A stretch of 42,757 nt of DNA from Aestuariivirgaceae bacterium (GTDB lineage: Bacteria > Pseudomonadota > Alphaproteobacteria > Rhizobiales > Aestuariivirgaceae). Position 1 is the stretch's first letter. Every line of letters starts with the position of its first letter. The stretch covers positions 1 to 42,757 of the forward strand of contig JANQIR010000238.1 of assembly GCA_028282065.1 (NCBI GenBank). Reading direction: 5' to 3'. Positions 16,877-25,739 of the stretch are shown in pieces. Made by a program: the position numbers and the translations under genes. The notes beneath the pieces were generated by a model. It worked only from the letters and a program-made list of their open reading frames with translations, was not told the DNA's origin and searched no databases.

Positions 16877-17812
16877 TCACTGTTCAGCGATCACGCCAGG
16901 GCGAACCTGAAAACCGCGCAGAAAGGTCTCCAGATCCATCACGCCTTTGCCTTCACGCTGAACCCGCAGCGGCGAGATCGCACCCGCGCGGCAGGCTATG
17001 GTCAGGCGGTCGTCGAGAACCGTTCCCGCCATACCGGAGCCGGGTGAACGCTCAGCCTTCAATATCTTGACGCGTGTTAGTCCCGAGCCCTGAGGCAGTT
17101 CGAGCCAGGCGCCGGGCCAGGGCGACAGTCCGTGAATCTGGTTCAGAACGTCTTGTGCATCCCGGTCGAAATCGATCCTGGTCTCGGATTTTTCGATCTT
17201 GCCGGCATAGGTCACACCCTGCGAGCCCTGAGGGTCGCAAGCCAGTCCGCCGGCTTCAAGATCCGCCAGCGCCTGAACCATGAGTGGCGCGCCCGCAGAC
17301 GCCATTTCGTCGTGCAACTCGCCGGCCGTCATGCCATCAGCGATGGTTATGCGCCGTTCCAGGCAGACCGGACCGGTATCCAACCCCTGTTCCATACGCA
17401 TCACCGAAACGCCGGTCTCCGCATCCCCGGCCATGATGGCCCTCTGGATGGGTGCTGCCCCGCGCCAGCGCGGCAGTAGAGACCCGTGCAGGTTGAGACA
17501 GCCATGCACCGGTCCGTCGAGCACCAGTGCGGGCAACAGCTGTCCATAGGCGATCACAACGGCAACATCCGGCCGGTAGGAAAGGAAAGTCTGATGGACG
17601 TCGGCCGGTTTCAGGCTATTCGGCGTTTCGACCGTCAAGCCGTGCGCGTTTGCCGCAATGTGTACCGAGGTCAACCGGTCGCGCTTACCGCGGCCGGCAG
17701 GGCGCGGCGGCTGCGTGTAGACGGCGGCAATATCGTGACCTGCTGATATCAGCGCTTCGAGCGTCGGGACGGCGAAATCCGGCGTCCCCATGAAGACGGT
17801 CCGCAAGCTCAC
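16877..17812 (-). CDS. fmt: Methionyl-tRNA formyltransferase
   Basis: Formylates initiator Met-tRNA using 10-formyl-tetrahydrofolate. The N-terminal formyltransferase domain begins [19 protein letters not shown] and contains the catalytic [20 protein letters not shown] (Asn and His) and LDTGPV. The C-terminal OB-like domain starts near residue 205 with [15 protein letters not shown] and [14 protein letters not shown]. The length of 311 aa is standard. Its start codon overlaps the def stop by 4 bp (17809-17812), so the deformylase/formyltransferase pair is coupled, as in many bacteria. Confidence 0.97.
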   Translation of the reverse strand: MSLRTVFMGTPDFAVPTLEALISAGHDIAAVYTQPPRPAGRGKRDRLTSVHIAANAHGLTVETPNSLKPADVHQTFLSYRPDVAVVIAYGQLLPALVLDGPVHGCLNLHGSLLPRWRGAAPIQRAIMAGDAETGVSVMRMEQGLDTGPVCLERRITIADGMTAGELHDEMASAGAPLMVQALADLEAGGLACDPQGSQGVTYAGKIEKSETRIDFDRDAQDVLNQIHGLSPWPGAWLELPQGSGLTRVKILKAERSPGSGMAGTVLDDRLTIACRAGAISPLRVQREGKGVMDLETFLRGFQVRPGVIAEQ

Positions 17813-18330
17813 TCGCCGGCCTTTGCGAGCTTTGCCGCCTTGGCGAATTTCTTGACGATCCGGTCCCGTTTCAGCCGCGATATGTGGTCAATGAACAACA
17901 CGCCGTTGAGATGGTCGATCTCGTGCTGGATGCAGGTTGCCAGCAATCCGTCGCAGTGGCGCTCCTGTTCGTCACCGTCGCGGTTCAGGTAACGAACCTT
18001 GACTTCGGCAGGCCGGGAGACGGTTTCATAGATTTCCGGAATCGACAAACAGCCTTCCTCGTATTTCGAAATTTCCTCGGAGGCCCAGACGATCTGCGGA
18101 TTGATCAGGCAGATCGGATCAGGCGGATTGTCGTCCTTGGCACAGTCGACCACAACCATACGGGTGAGTTGGCCGATCTGAACAGCCGCCAGGCCGATGC
18201 CCGGCGCATCGTACATGGTGTCGAACATATCGTCGGCCAGTGCGCGCACGTCATCTGTGATCGCGGCGACCGGCTCTGACACTTGCTTCAAGACCGGGTC
18301 GGGAATGACGATGATATCTCTGACAGCCAC
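17809..18330 (-). CDS. def: Peptide deformylase
   Basis: Removes the formyl group from the N-terminal Met of new proteins. The three family motifs are present: motif 1 [10 protein letters not shown] (usually GxGLAAxQ), motif 2 EEGCLSIPE with the metal-binding Cys, and motif 3 [10 protein letters not shown] with the two metal-binding His and the catalytic Glu. The length of 173 aa and a Lys-rich tail match alphaproteobacterial type 1 enzymes. It is first in the def-fmt-truA operon; about 100 bp separate it from the upstream aminotransferase gene. Confidence 0.97.
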   Translation of the reverse strand: MAVRDIIVIPDPVLKQVSEPVAAITDDVRALADDMFDTMYDAPGIGLAAVQIGQLTRMVVVDCAKDDNPPDPICLINPQIVWASEEISKYEEGCLSIPEIYETVSRPAEVKVRYLNRDGDEQERHCDGLLATCIQHEIDHLNGVLFIDHISRLKRDRIVKKFAKAAKLAKAGE

Positions 18331-18433
18331 GGGCGTTCACTTTCCGGGATAGGCCGGACCGGTTTTCGTTGGATTGCCGATCAAATAGGCATTCTGAAAG
18401 CCCGGGTCAACAGGACTCGCGTAACCAGCGGTG

Positions 18434-19639
18434 TCACGTGAGCCGGGCGTCACTCAGCCAGTTGCCCAGACGTTCGATTGCCTCCTTCAATTGCGCCGGG
18501 TCGCGCAGATAACACATGCGCAAGAACCCCTCTCCACCTTCTCCAAAGGTTCCGCCGGGCGCCAGGCCGACATTGGCTTCGTCGATAATACGGACAACCG
18601 CATCCAATGAATTGCTCAGACCCTCGACAGCGAAGAACAGATAGAATGCGCCTTTGGGCACTTCGAAACGCAGCTGCGGAAATGCGCTCAACGCTTCGCA
18701 TACCAGATCGCGGTTTTCGCGTGCCTGGCGCACCTGGGCATCGGCAAACGCCTCGCCCTGCTCCAGGGCGGCCACGCAGCCACGCTGCATGAACGCGGCA
18801 GTTCCCGACGTGTTGTACTGAATGATCCGCTCGAGCGCACCGCCGAGCGCTACCGGCGCCTGTACCCAGCCGACCCGCCAACCGGTCATCGCCCAGTTCT
18901 TGGAGAAGGTGTTGGCAAAGATCACGCGTTCATCGAGATCGCAGATATCCAAAAATGACGGAGCGCGGCTCAACTGGCCGTTGTCTGGATAGTAGAAGCG
19001 CGAATAGACCTCGTCAGCAATGATCCAAAGCCCCCGCTTGCGGGCAAAGCCGAGAACGTCCTGCAAGTCCTCAAGCGGTACGACGCAGCCGATGGGATTG
19101 CTCGGCGAGTTAATGCAAATGGCCTTGGTGCGGTCGGTCACGGACTCGAAGATGCGCTGGAGGTCGAGACGCCAGTGGCCGTTCTCAAAACGCATGGGCG
19201 CTGCGACCGGCGTGACGCCGGCCATGCGCATCGGGCCTGAATAGTTGGGCCAGGCCGGCGTTGGAACGATGATTTCATCGCCCTGTCCCGCCAAAAGCTG
19301 AATGACAGTCTGGATCGCCTGCATGCCGGAGCCGGTCACAAAGAAGTTGTCCGCCGGAACCGGTCTTGAAAAGTGCTTTTCGTGGTAGCGCGACAATGCC
19401 TCACGCAACCGGGGTATGCCACGTTGCCAGGTATAGAATGTCTCACCGTTGCGCAGGCCTTCGGCTGCCGCCTTGCAGATAAAGTCCGGCGTCGGCAGGT
19501 GACCTTCACCGGTCCACAGCGGAATCAGGCCCGGCTTGCCGAAGCCGCGGTTGACAGCGACGATGATGCCGCTGTCGGGTTCGTTGCGCTGGGTGTCCTT
19601 GATCGAGCCCAGCAGGTCGTCAGCTGTCAGGTGTGTCAT
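18434..19639 (-). CDS. PLP-dependent class I/II aminotransferase
   Basis: A fold-type I aminotransferase of 401 aa. The PLP lysine lies in TFSKNWAMTGWRVGWVQAP. Other landmarks are YTWQRGIPRLREALSRY in the N-terminal arm, GSGMQAIQTVIQLL (phosphate-binding turn), INSPSNPIGCVV with the conserved Asn, IADEVYSRFYY with Asp and Tyr, and FLRMCYL with the substrate carboxylate-binding Arg. The sequence is of the aspartate-aminotransferase-like branch; the substrate cannot be fixed. A DapC role (succinyl-amino-ketopimelate transaminase) is possible because dapD and dapE lie 4 kb away, but this is only context. It sits between the NlpC gene (110 bp) and def (103 bp). Confidence 0.9.
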   Translation of the reverse strand: MTHLTADDLLGSIKDTQRNEPDSGIIVAVNRGFGKPGLIPLWTGEGHLPTPDFICKAAAEGLRNGETFYTWQRGIPRLREALSRYHEKHFSRPVPADNFFVTGSGMQAIQTVIQLLAGQGDEIIVPTPAWPNYSGPMRMAGVTPVAAPMRFENGHWRLDLQRIFESVTDRTKAICINSPSNPIGCVVPLEDLQDVLGFARKRGLWIIADEVYSRFYYPDNGQLSRAPSFLDICDLDERVIFANTFSKNWAMTGWRVGWVQAPVALGGALERIIQYNTSGTAAFMQRGCVAALEQGEAFADAQVRQARENRDLVCEALSAFPQLRFEVPKGAFYLFFAVEGLSNSLDAVVRIIDEANVGLAPGGTFGEGGEGFLRMCYLRDPAQLKEAIERLGNWLSDARLT

Positions 19640-19749
19640 CTACAACGGTCCAGGGAACACGAAAGAAGATAGCAGGTGCCCAAACACGCCCCATAACCGC
19701 CCTACGCCGGTTGCAATGCCAGGTCAAACAAAAATGCCGGGCACGCGGC

Positions 19750-20592
19750 TTACGGCCTTCGGATCCCTGTTACCTCACCAAAGGACTGCGCAATCCGCGA
19801 TACGGCGTCGGCGGCCGGTTCCACGGCCACAGCCATGTGATGGCCGTTGGCATGTATCAGGTTTTCACCATCGATCATCACCGCAACATGTCCATCCCAG
19901 AATATCAGATCACCGCAGCGCAAACCTCCCAGCGACGTGGATGGCAGGGGCGCGCCCAGAAATGCCTCCATCATGTCGCTGTCTCGCGGGCAGGCCAGCC
20001 CGCAGGCCTGCCACGCCGTTTGTACAAGGCCGGAGCAGTCCAGCCCGGCATGCGTCTTGCCGCCCCACAGATACGGCACATGAACGAACTGCCGCATGAT
20101 CGCGACGGGGTCCGATGCCACCTGCGAGAGGCACGTGAGGTGACGCAGCATGATATAACGGCCATCAGGCAGTTTGCCGTAGTCGCCTTCGATTGCCGTA
20201 ACGGCGACAAGCGAATTCATATAGATGGGCATGGCGGGTTGCGACTTGAGGTCGGCCGCGCTGTAGACAAGTGTGGCAGGCACGCAAACCCGGTGGGTTG
20301 GTGCATCAGCCGGTTCACGCAACTGGTCCGAACGGACATACCCGACATATCCGTCGCCTGCCAGCTGTCCCCAGGACCATCCATCACATTCGTCATACAC
20401 GGTCACGGTTTCGCCGAAGATTGTTTCGGTATCGATACGGGCGGTTTCGTCCGGCGCACCATGGACACCGGCTTTGGGCACACAGACCTGGCGCGGCTCG
20501 CCTGTTACAAACCGCATTGCCCCGACCAATCCTCTCAGGCTCTCTGCAGCAAGATCGTCGCGGTAAGCATGCGTCCTTGGATCAAGTGTCAT
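19750..20592 (-). CDS. NlpC/P60 family (C40) peptidase with two SH3-like domains
   Basis: A 280-residue cysteine peptidase of the NlpC/P60 type, expected to cleave gamma-D-Glu-diaminopimelate bonds in peptidoglycan or its fragments. Two bacterial SH3-like segments are visible: about 35-90 (ETVTVYDECDGWSWGQLAGDGYVGYV) and about 100-150. The catalytic domain starts near 165 with PYLWGGKTHAGLDCSGLVQ (Cys). The catalytic His is in DGHVAVMI, and the third polar residue is likely His in LIHANGHHM. No signal peptide is seen, so it may recycle imported peptides in the cytoplasm. Its start overlaps the marR stop (20589-20592). A leucyl aminopeptidase gene upstream fits peptide turnover. Confidence 0.92.
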   Translation of the reverse strand: MTLDPRTHAYRDDLAAESLRGLVGAMRFVTGEPRQVCVPKAGVHGAPDETARIDTETIFGETVTVYDECDGWSWGQLAGDGYVGYVRSDQLREPADAPTHRVCVPATLVYSAADLKSQPAMPIYMNSLVAVTAIEGDYGKLPDGRYIMLRHLTCLSQVASDPVAIMRQFVHVPYLWGGKTHAGLDCSGLVQTAWQACGLACPRDSDMMEAFLGAPLPSTSLGGLRCGDLIFWDGHVAVMIDGENLIHANGHHMAVAVEPAADAVSRIAQSFGEVTGIRRP

Positions 20593-21026
20593 GGCAAAGA
20601 TCCCTCGCCGCGTGCGCAGGTCGAAATTGTGTCAGCAAGGCTTTCGAGAAACAAAACACCCTCTACGGTGCGTTGAATCAACACATTGCGCCTATCGGCC
20701 GGATCCCGCCTGCGAGCAATCAGCTTGGATTTACCCATACTGTCGAGCGCGCGCGTGATCACCGGCTTTGACACGTTCAAGCGGCTGGCAAGATCGCGCA
20801 CCGTGTGTGGCGGCGCCTCAAGATAAACCGTCAGCAAAATAGCCATCTGACGGCTGGACAGGTCCGGTGCATCGTCGCGCACCATATGCAAATTGACCTT
20901 CTGCCAGAGCATCAGGGCATCCGCTGTCGTCAGGTCAACCGCCATAACATCCCGCCATCGGGCAAAGGAAACCGCGTCAAAACACTGCGCGTCCAGATTG
21001 GACCATTCGTTTCGGTTCCGTATCAT
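20589..21026 (-). CDS. MarR-type winged-helix transcriptional regulator
   Basis: A 145-residue protein with a MarR-like winged helix. The recognition region is TVRDLASRLNVSKPVITRALDSMGKSKLIARRRDPADRRNVLIQRT, with the DPxDRR wing characteristic of MarR. The N-terminal part (1-55) should form the dimer helices. The annotated ATG at 21026 lacks an obvious ribosome binding site; Met-28 (about 20945) is an alternative start. It lies 47 bp after the aminopeptidase gene and overlaps the NlpC/P60 start by 4 bp, so it is cotranslated with that hydrolase. Targets unknown; autoregulation of this small operon is plausible. Confidence 0.85.
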   Translation of the reverse strand: MIRNRNEWSNLDAQCFDAVSFARWRDVMAVDLTTADALMLWQKVNLHMVRDDAPDLSSRQMAILLTVYLEAPPHTVRDLASRLNVSKPVITRALDSMGKSKLIARRRDPADRRNVLIQRTVEGVLFLESLADTISTCARGEGSLP

Positions 21027-21073
21027 TTAACCGCAAGTGCAACACAAATGGCAAGCCTGCCGGGTTTGCGCAT

Positions 21074-22468
21074 TTATGAGGGCGGAAATACCTCACGTAT
21101 GTGGGCGAAGAGTGCCCGGATACCCTGCGCCTCGCCTCCGCGCGGCCGCGCAGGTTTATCCGAAGGGGTCCAGCCGTAGATGTCGAAGTGCACATAGCTC
21201 CTGGCGCGCGTAACAAACCGGTTCAAAAACAACGCAGCGGTGATCGAACCGGCAAAACCGGCACCGCCGACATTGTTGGTGTCCGCCACCTTACTGTCGA
21301 GCATGGTCTTGTAGCCATCCCATAACGGCAACCGCCATAGGGGATCACGTTCGCACGCGGAATGCCGGGCGAGACTTTGTGCCAGGGCATCGTCAGCCGT
21401 AAACACCGGCGCAATGTCCGGGCCGAGCGCGACCCGGGCCGCACCGGTCAACGTTGCCATATCAATCAAAAGATCAGGTTCTTCTTCGTCTGCCAGATCC
21501 AGGGCATCCGCCAGTACCAGCCGGCCTTCGGCGTCAGTGTTGCCAATCTCCACGGACAGTCCCTTGCGGCTGGTCAATATGTCACCAGGCCTGAAAGCGT
21601 TGCCGGATATGGCGTTTTCGACCGCCGGTATGAGGACACGCAGTCGCACAGGCAACCCGGCCCCCATGATCATGGACGCAAGGCCAAGGACATTGGCTGC
21701 CCCACCCATGTCCTTTTTCATCAGCAGCATGCCGGCCGAGGGCTTGATATCCAACCCGCCTGTGTCGAAACAGACGCCCTTACCCACCAGCGTTACCTTT
21801 GGCGCTTTGCCGGCACCCCACGTCATGTCGATCAGGCGCGGCTCACCGGAACTGGCGCGCCCAACGGCATGGATCATCGGGAAGTTCTCTTCAAGGTCCG
21901 CACCAGAGGTAACCTCAACCCTAGCATGGTGGCCGCGGGCCAGGGATCTGACGGCATCTTCCAGTTCGCCGGGGCCCATGTCGGATGCCGGCGTATTGAT
22001 AAGGTCCCTGGTCAGATAAACGGCCCGGGCAACATTGAGAACATGTTCGCGCTCGACACCTTCCGGTGTCACGAGCTTTGCCTCGACACTCTTATGTTCC
22101 TTGTACCTGCTGAAGCGATAGGCTTCCAGCAGCCAACCGAGCGCGGCAAGGTGGTGATCGACATCCACCTCGTCGATCGTATAGGCGCCGGGGGGCAAAG
22201 CCGAGCATAACGCGCCTGCCTTGAACGGATCCGGCTGCGCATCGCCACTGCCCATGCCGAGCAGCACCCGGTCAATCGAACCGTCCGGTCCAGGCAACAC
22301 AATGTGATTACCTGCCGCCGTATCAAAGCCATGGGCGTTGAGCCATGCACGCTGCCGGGTCCCGAGCCGGCCTGTCAGGGCGCTCAATGCGTCTTCACTT
22401 ACCCCCTCAACAGGGCAGGCCCCCTTTGCGCTGCCGCGTGGCAACAGTAGTGCGTTGATATCAGTCAT
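21074..22468 (-). CDS. Leucyl aminopeptidase family (M17) protein
   Basis: A di-metal M17 aminopeptidase of 464 aa. The C-terminal catalytic domain carries VGKGVCFDTGGLDIKPSAGM (Lys and Asp metal ligands), MKKDMGGAANVLG (Lys and Asp), and NTDAEGRLVLADAL (Asp, Glu and the catalytic Arg). The N-terminal macro-like domain is divergent. The frame is open to 22537, but ATG 22468 (MTDINALLLPRG) is the better match to family N-termini; the upstream extension looks unstructured. It heads the minus-strand block aminopeptidase-marR-NlpC/P60, which suggests a role in peptide or muropeptide breakdown. It is divergent from the TPR lipoprotein gene. Confidence 0.92.
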   Translation of the reverse strand: MTDINALLLPRGSAKGACPVEGVSEDALSALTGRLGTRQRAWLNAHGFDTAAGNHIVLPGPDGSIDRVLLGMGSGDAQPDPFKAGALCSALPPGAYTIDEVDVDHHLAALGWLLEAYRFSRYKEHKSVEAKLVTPEGVEREHVLNVARAVYLTRDLINTPASDMGPGELEDAVRSLARGHHARVEVTSGADLEENFPMIHAVGRASSGEPRLIDMTWGAGKAPKVTLVGKGVCFDTGGLDIKPSAGMLLMKKDMGGAANVLGLASMIMGAGLPVRLRVLIPAVENAISGNAFRPGDILTSRKGLSVEIGNTDAEGRLVLADALDLADEEEPDLLIDMATLTGAARVALGPDIAPVFTADDALAQSLARHSACERDPLWRLPLWDGYKTMLDSKVADTNNVGGAGFAGSITAALFLNRFVTRARSYVHFDIYGWTPSDKPARPRGGEAQGIRALFAHIREVFPPS

Positions 22469-22670
22469 ATAGCTGTGTTTTCCCGTGTATGCCAAAAGGC
22501 AATCTACCGGCTGAATCGGCGCTCGCCAATCGCACAATGCGCCGGAAAGACCGGCCTGAGCCCTACGCGAGCCATGCCAGCATCGAACATGGTTAATGGT
22601 TTATTGACCAGTCTTCGCGATGATCCACACTAGCGCCGGGGATACCTGATCTACCGGCAAGTCGTGTAGG

Positions 22671-22711
22671 CCGGCAAAAGCCGGTGGGCAGTTTATACCG
22701 GCGAAAGCCGG
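22671..22711 (+). promoter_or_regulatory. Two tandem GC-rich hairpins abutting a ribosome binding site
   Basis: CCGGC-AAAA-GCCGG (22671-22684) and CCGGC-GAAA-GCCGG (22698-22711) are perfect 5 bp stems; the second has a GNRA loop. The second hairpin's last two bases are the first bases of the strong site GGAGGGGAG (22710-22718) of the TPR lipoprotein gene. They could act as a 5' UTR structure that tunes translation or mRNA stability. Confidence 0.5.
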
Positions 22712-22725
22712 AGGGGAGCCGGTTT

Positions 22726-23538
22726 ATGGGTATTGGTCAGTGGGATGAGTGCGGCAAGCGACATGCGGGCAGTTTTTGCAGATTTGGCGCCGCCATCGTG
22801 ATCGCAGTCAGCATGACCGGATGCAAGACCGCTTCGATTTCATCGGGCAGCCCCGATACTTTTTCGACAGCCAGCGTGGGCGAAGCCTCTGTCAAGGAGA
22901 CGGCGGCACTCGGCAACAAATATCGCGCGGATCCGAAGAACATCAAGGTCGGCATTGCCTATTCCAAACAGCTGAAAGCGCTCGGCCAGGCCGATGCAGG
23001 ACTGAAAGTGCTGACAGACCTGTCAAAGCATCACCCTGATGATATGCGCCTTCAGGCCTACTACGGCAAGCAGCTTGTGAACGCCGGCCGCTGGCGAAAG
23101 GCCGACGGCGTGCTCCGGCGGGTCATTGCGGCGGGCAAAGCCGACTGGAAAACCTATTCGGCGCTTGGATCCGCTCTGGACCAAGGTGGCAAACACGAGG
23201 AGGCGCGGCAATACTACCAAACCGCTCTCAAGGCCAAACCAGGGCAGATTTCGGTTATGAACAACATTGGCATGTCCTATATGCTGCAGGGCAATCTGGG
23301 ACAGGCCGAACAGGCCTTCCGGGGCGCCATGGCAACGCCTGCCGGGGCCAAGGAGCCACGGATCCGCCAAAACCTGGCGCTTACCGTCGGGCTGCAAGGC
23401 CGTTTCGAAGAAGCTCGCGATATCGCCAGCCGGGATCTGGAGCCTGCACAGGTGGAAGCCAACATGGCCTATCTGCGCAAAATGCTGTCACAGCAGAACC
23501 GCTGGCAAAAGCTTCAGACCAACAAATCCGCCAGCTGA
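22726..23538 (+). CDS. tadD: TPR lipoprotein, TadD-like Flp pilus assembly protein
   Basis: A 270-residue lipoprotein with tetratricopeptide repeats. The leader ends in the lipobox SMTGC (C33) and predicts outer-membrane anchoring. TPR-like units are visible from about residue 85: YSKQLKALGQADAGLKVL, YYGKQLVNAGRWRKADGVL, YSALGSALDQGGKHEEARQYY and NNIGMSYMLQGNLGQAEQAF. The start ATG 22726 has GGAGGGGAG 7 nt upstream; an upstream frame extension to 22684 runs through the hairpins and is unlikely. TadD lipoproteins act as pilotins for the Tad secretin. It is at the 3' boundary of the tad operon, convergent with tadC. The name tadD is by position and domain type. Confidence 0.88.
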   Translation: MGIGQWDECGKRHAGSFCRFGAAIVIAVSMTGCKTASISSGSPDTFSTASVGEASVKETAALGNKYRADPKNIKVGIAYSKQLKALGQADAGLKVLTDLSKHHPDDMRLQAYYGKQLVNAGRWRKADGVLRRVIAAGKADWKTYSALGSALDQGGKHEEARQYYQTALKAKPGQISVMNNIGMSYMLQGNLGQAEQAFRGAMATPAGAKEPRIRQNLALTVGLQGRFEEARDIASRDLEPAQVEANMAYLRKMLSQQNRWQKLQTNKSAS

Positions 23539-23549
23539 CCGGCTTTTTT
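23530..23549 (+). terminator. Possible weak terminator of the TPR lipoprotein gene
   Basis: GCCAG-ctga-CCGGC (one mismatch) overlaps the stop codon and is followed by six T. The stem is short. Confidence 0.4.
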
Positions 23550-23676
23550 GCACTTCCAACTTTACCAAGACGCGATCGGCGCGGGCACCTGCCTGCAGCC
23601 ACGGCCGTTCCAGCACCGGATGCATGCACGGCCGAACCGGCATACAGACTTCACTCGATGAGACGGCAAGGCGGCC

Positions 23677-24648
23677 CTAGTCAAGATTGAAGGCGAGGAT
23701 GGCGGACGGCCCCAGGAGCACGATGAAGATCACCGGCAGGAAGAACAAGACCATCGGCACGGTGAGTTTTGGCGGCAGCGCAGCAGCTTTCTTTTCAGCT
23801 TCCGCCATCCGCATGTCACGGTTTTCCTGTGCCAACACCCTGAGCGCCGTGCCGAGCGGTGTTCCGTAGCGTTCAGATTGGATCAAACTGGTCACCACCG
23901 ATTTCACTGTCGACAGGCCGGTTCTCTTACCCAGATTGTCAAAGGCTTTGGAACGATCTCCCAGGAAGGACAGCTCGGCATTGGTCAAGGTCAGCTCTTC
24001 TGCCAGCGGCACAGACTGACTGCCGATCTCACGGGACACCCGTTGCATGGCCTGCTCGATGGACATGCCGGATTCCACACAGATCAGCAGCAAATCCAGG
24101 GCATCGGACCAGGCCTTCTTGATCGAATCCTGCCGCCTTTGAATAAGATTGCTGAGAAAAAGGTTTGGCATGTAGAAGCCTGCCACAATTCCCATCATGG
24201 TTGCGGCCATACGCATATGAGTGGGCACGCGGTCGGCGAACACGGTCGATGAATACAAGAACACGATGGCAGCCAAGGCAAGCGGCGCGATCAGTCGGGC
24301 AGCCAGGAACGTCACCAGGTGTTTTTCGCCGCGGAAACCTGCCTGGCGCAGCTTTATGCGGGAGGACTCAGCCTCGAATATCTGACGAAGGTTGAGGGTT
24401 TCCACAACCTGGGCAAGAGTGCCTTTCGGCTTCTCCCTGAGTTTGTTTTCACCGCCCGGCTGCAGATTCAAACGGTTCTGAACACGCAAACGCTCGCGTT
24501 CCTGGGCAACCGAACGCATGCGGGTGCGGAACTTGTCGTTCTCGAACAAAGGAGACGCGATGGTCAGAACCGTTGCAAAGGCCGACAAACCAACCAGCAG
24601 CGTAATGATGTTCTGCAACTCAAGCAGCGATGAAATGTGGCTCAACAT
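23677..24648 (-). CDS. tadC: Type II secretion F family protein TadC
   Basis: A polytopic inner-membrane platform protein of the Tad pilus (323 aa). Membrane spans are at about 14-30, 115-133, 143-163 and 295-315. The central cytoplasmic T2SSF domain includes AWSDALDLLLICVESGMSIEQAMQRVSREIG and VTSLIQSERYGTPLGTALRVLA, which are the helices typical of GspF-like proteins. It lies 40 bp after tadB and is the last gene of the minus-strand run. TadB and TadC together transmit ATPase motion to pilin extraction. The gene ends convergent with tadD. Confidence 0.93.
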   Translation of the reverse strand: MLSHISSLLELQNIITLLVGLSAFATVLTIASPLFENDKFRTRMRSVAQERERLRVQNRLNLQPGGENKLREKPKGTLAQVVETLNLRQIFEAESSRIKLRQAGFRGEKHLVTFLAARLIAPLALAAIVFLYSSTVFADRVPTHMRMAATMMGIVAGFYMPNLFLSNLIQRRQDSIKKAWSDALDLLLICVESGMSIEQAMQRVSREIGSQSVPLAEELTLTNAELSFLGDRSKAFDNLGKRTGLSTVKSVVTSLIQSERYGTPLGTALRVLAQENRDMRMAEAEKKAAALPPKLTVPMVLFFLPVIFIVLLGPSAILAFNLD

Positions 24649-24688
24649 TGGGTCGTGGGTCCAATCATTCGGTTAGAGCGCTCTGCGT

Positions 24689-25702
24689 CTAGAAGTTGAA
24701 GTTGATCATCTTACGCATGACAAGGCAGCCAATACCCATCCACAATCCGGATCCTGCAAGCATCAAATGCCCTGTTTCCGTCTCCCAAAGAGGCATCAGA
24801 TATTCCGGGTTCAGAATCGTCATGCCGCCGCCGATAACAAACGGTAGCGAGCCGATAATAGTTGCGGACGCCTTGGCCTCCTGAGACACCGCCTTGATCT
24901 TTTGTGTCATCTTCTTGCGATCACGCAAGACCTTTGAAAGGTTGTTCAATGCTTCGGCAAGATTGCCGCCGGTCTTGGCCTGAATGGCCATGACGATCGC
25001 CAGGAAATTAACCTCGGCAATCGGCATGCGCTCGTGCATGCGTTCAAGTCCCTGGTCTATGGTGATGCCAATGCGCTGGCCCTCGACCACTTCGGTGAAC
25101 TCCGGCCCGACCGGTGGCGGCGTTTCCGATGCGATCACCTTCATGGCGTCGGTTACCGGCAGGCCGGCCTTCAGGCCGCGCACCATCACATCAATCGCAT
25201 CGGCAAAGTCATTGACGAAGACATTCTGGCGGCGCTTGCACAGGAAGCCCAAGAACCAGCGCGGCAGGCCGAGCGCGCCGACAAGTCCGGCAATCCCGGC
25301 AATTGGCAGCGGCACACCACCGATCAGGAAAAGCACCGCAGCTGTCACGATGCCAAGGGCCGTCGATGCCATCCAGAACGCCTTGACGGTGATGTCAAGT
25401 CCAGCCTGGGCAATCAATAGACGCAAGGTCACGCGCTTCTTACGCTGTTTCTCGCGTTCCTCGAACTGCTTCAACGTGTCCTGGATCTGCTTACGCCGGC
25501 CATCCTTCTTGTCTTCCTGCATGAAGGCACGAATACCGCCCGACCTGGAAACCGAACCTTTGGAAGCCACGGTTGCGACACGTTTGTTGACTTGTGCATC
25601 GCCGGAGAAATACGGAAACAGCACGGCAAACAGAGCGCCGCCGACGGCTAGCGCGATAAAGGCGACAACCGCGATCTGTATGACGTTTTGGTCAAGTTCC
25701 AT
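24689..25702 (-). CDS. tadB: Type II secretion F family protein TadB
   Basis: The second Tad platform protein (337 aa). An N-terminal span (about 9-30) is followed by a basic, coiled-coil-prone stretch (EEREKQRKKRVTLR, near 85), two spans (about 109-155), and the T2SSF domain with DFADAIDVMVRGLKAGLPVTDAMKVIASE and MAIQAKTGGNLAEALNNLSKVLRDRKKM. Two C-terminal spans follow. The start has GGAGG 5 nt before ATG 25702. It lies 37 bp after cpaF and upstream of tadC. Confidence 0.94.
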   Translation of the reverse strand: MELDQNVIQIAVVAFIALAVGGALFAVLFPYFSGDAQVNKRVATVASKGSVSRSGGIRAFMQEDKKDGRRKQIQDTLKQFEEREKQRKKRVTLRLLIAQAGLDITVKAFWMASTALGIVTAAVLFLIGGVPLPIAGIAGLVGALGLPRWFLGFLCKRRQNVFVNDFADAIDVMVRGLKAGLPVTDAMKVIASETPPPVGPEFTEVVEGQRIGITIDQGLERMHERMPIAEVNFLAIVMAIQAKTGGNLAEALNNLSKVLRDRKKMTQKIKAVSQEAKASATIIGSLPFVIGGGMTILNPEYLMPLWETETGHLMLAGSGLWMGIGCLVMRKMINFNF

Positions 25703-25739
25703 ACTGCCTCCAACTCACTAGGCGGACTGCGGCGTCAGA

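Noticed and set aside
22604-22632. TTGACC as a -35 element before the TPR lipoprotein gene
   Set aside because: No acceptable -10 element lies 16-18 bp downstream.
22684-22725. Upstream extension of the TPR lipoprotein frame
   Set aside because: It would translate through the hairpins and the ribosome binding site; ATG 22726 has an excellent site and gives a proper lipoprotein leader.
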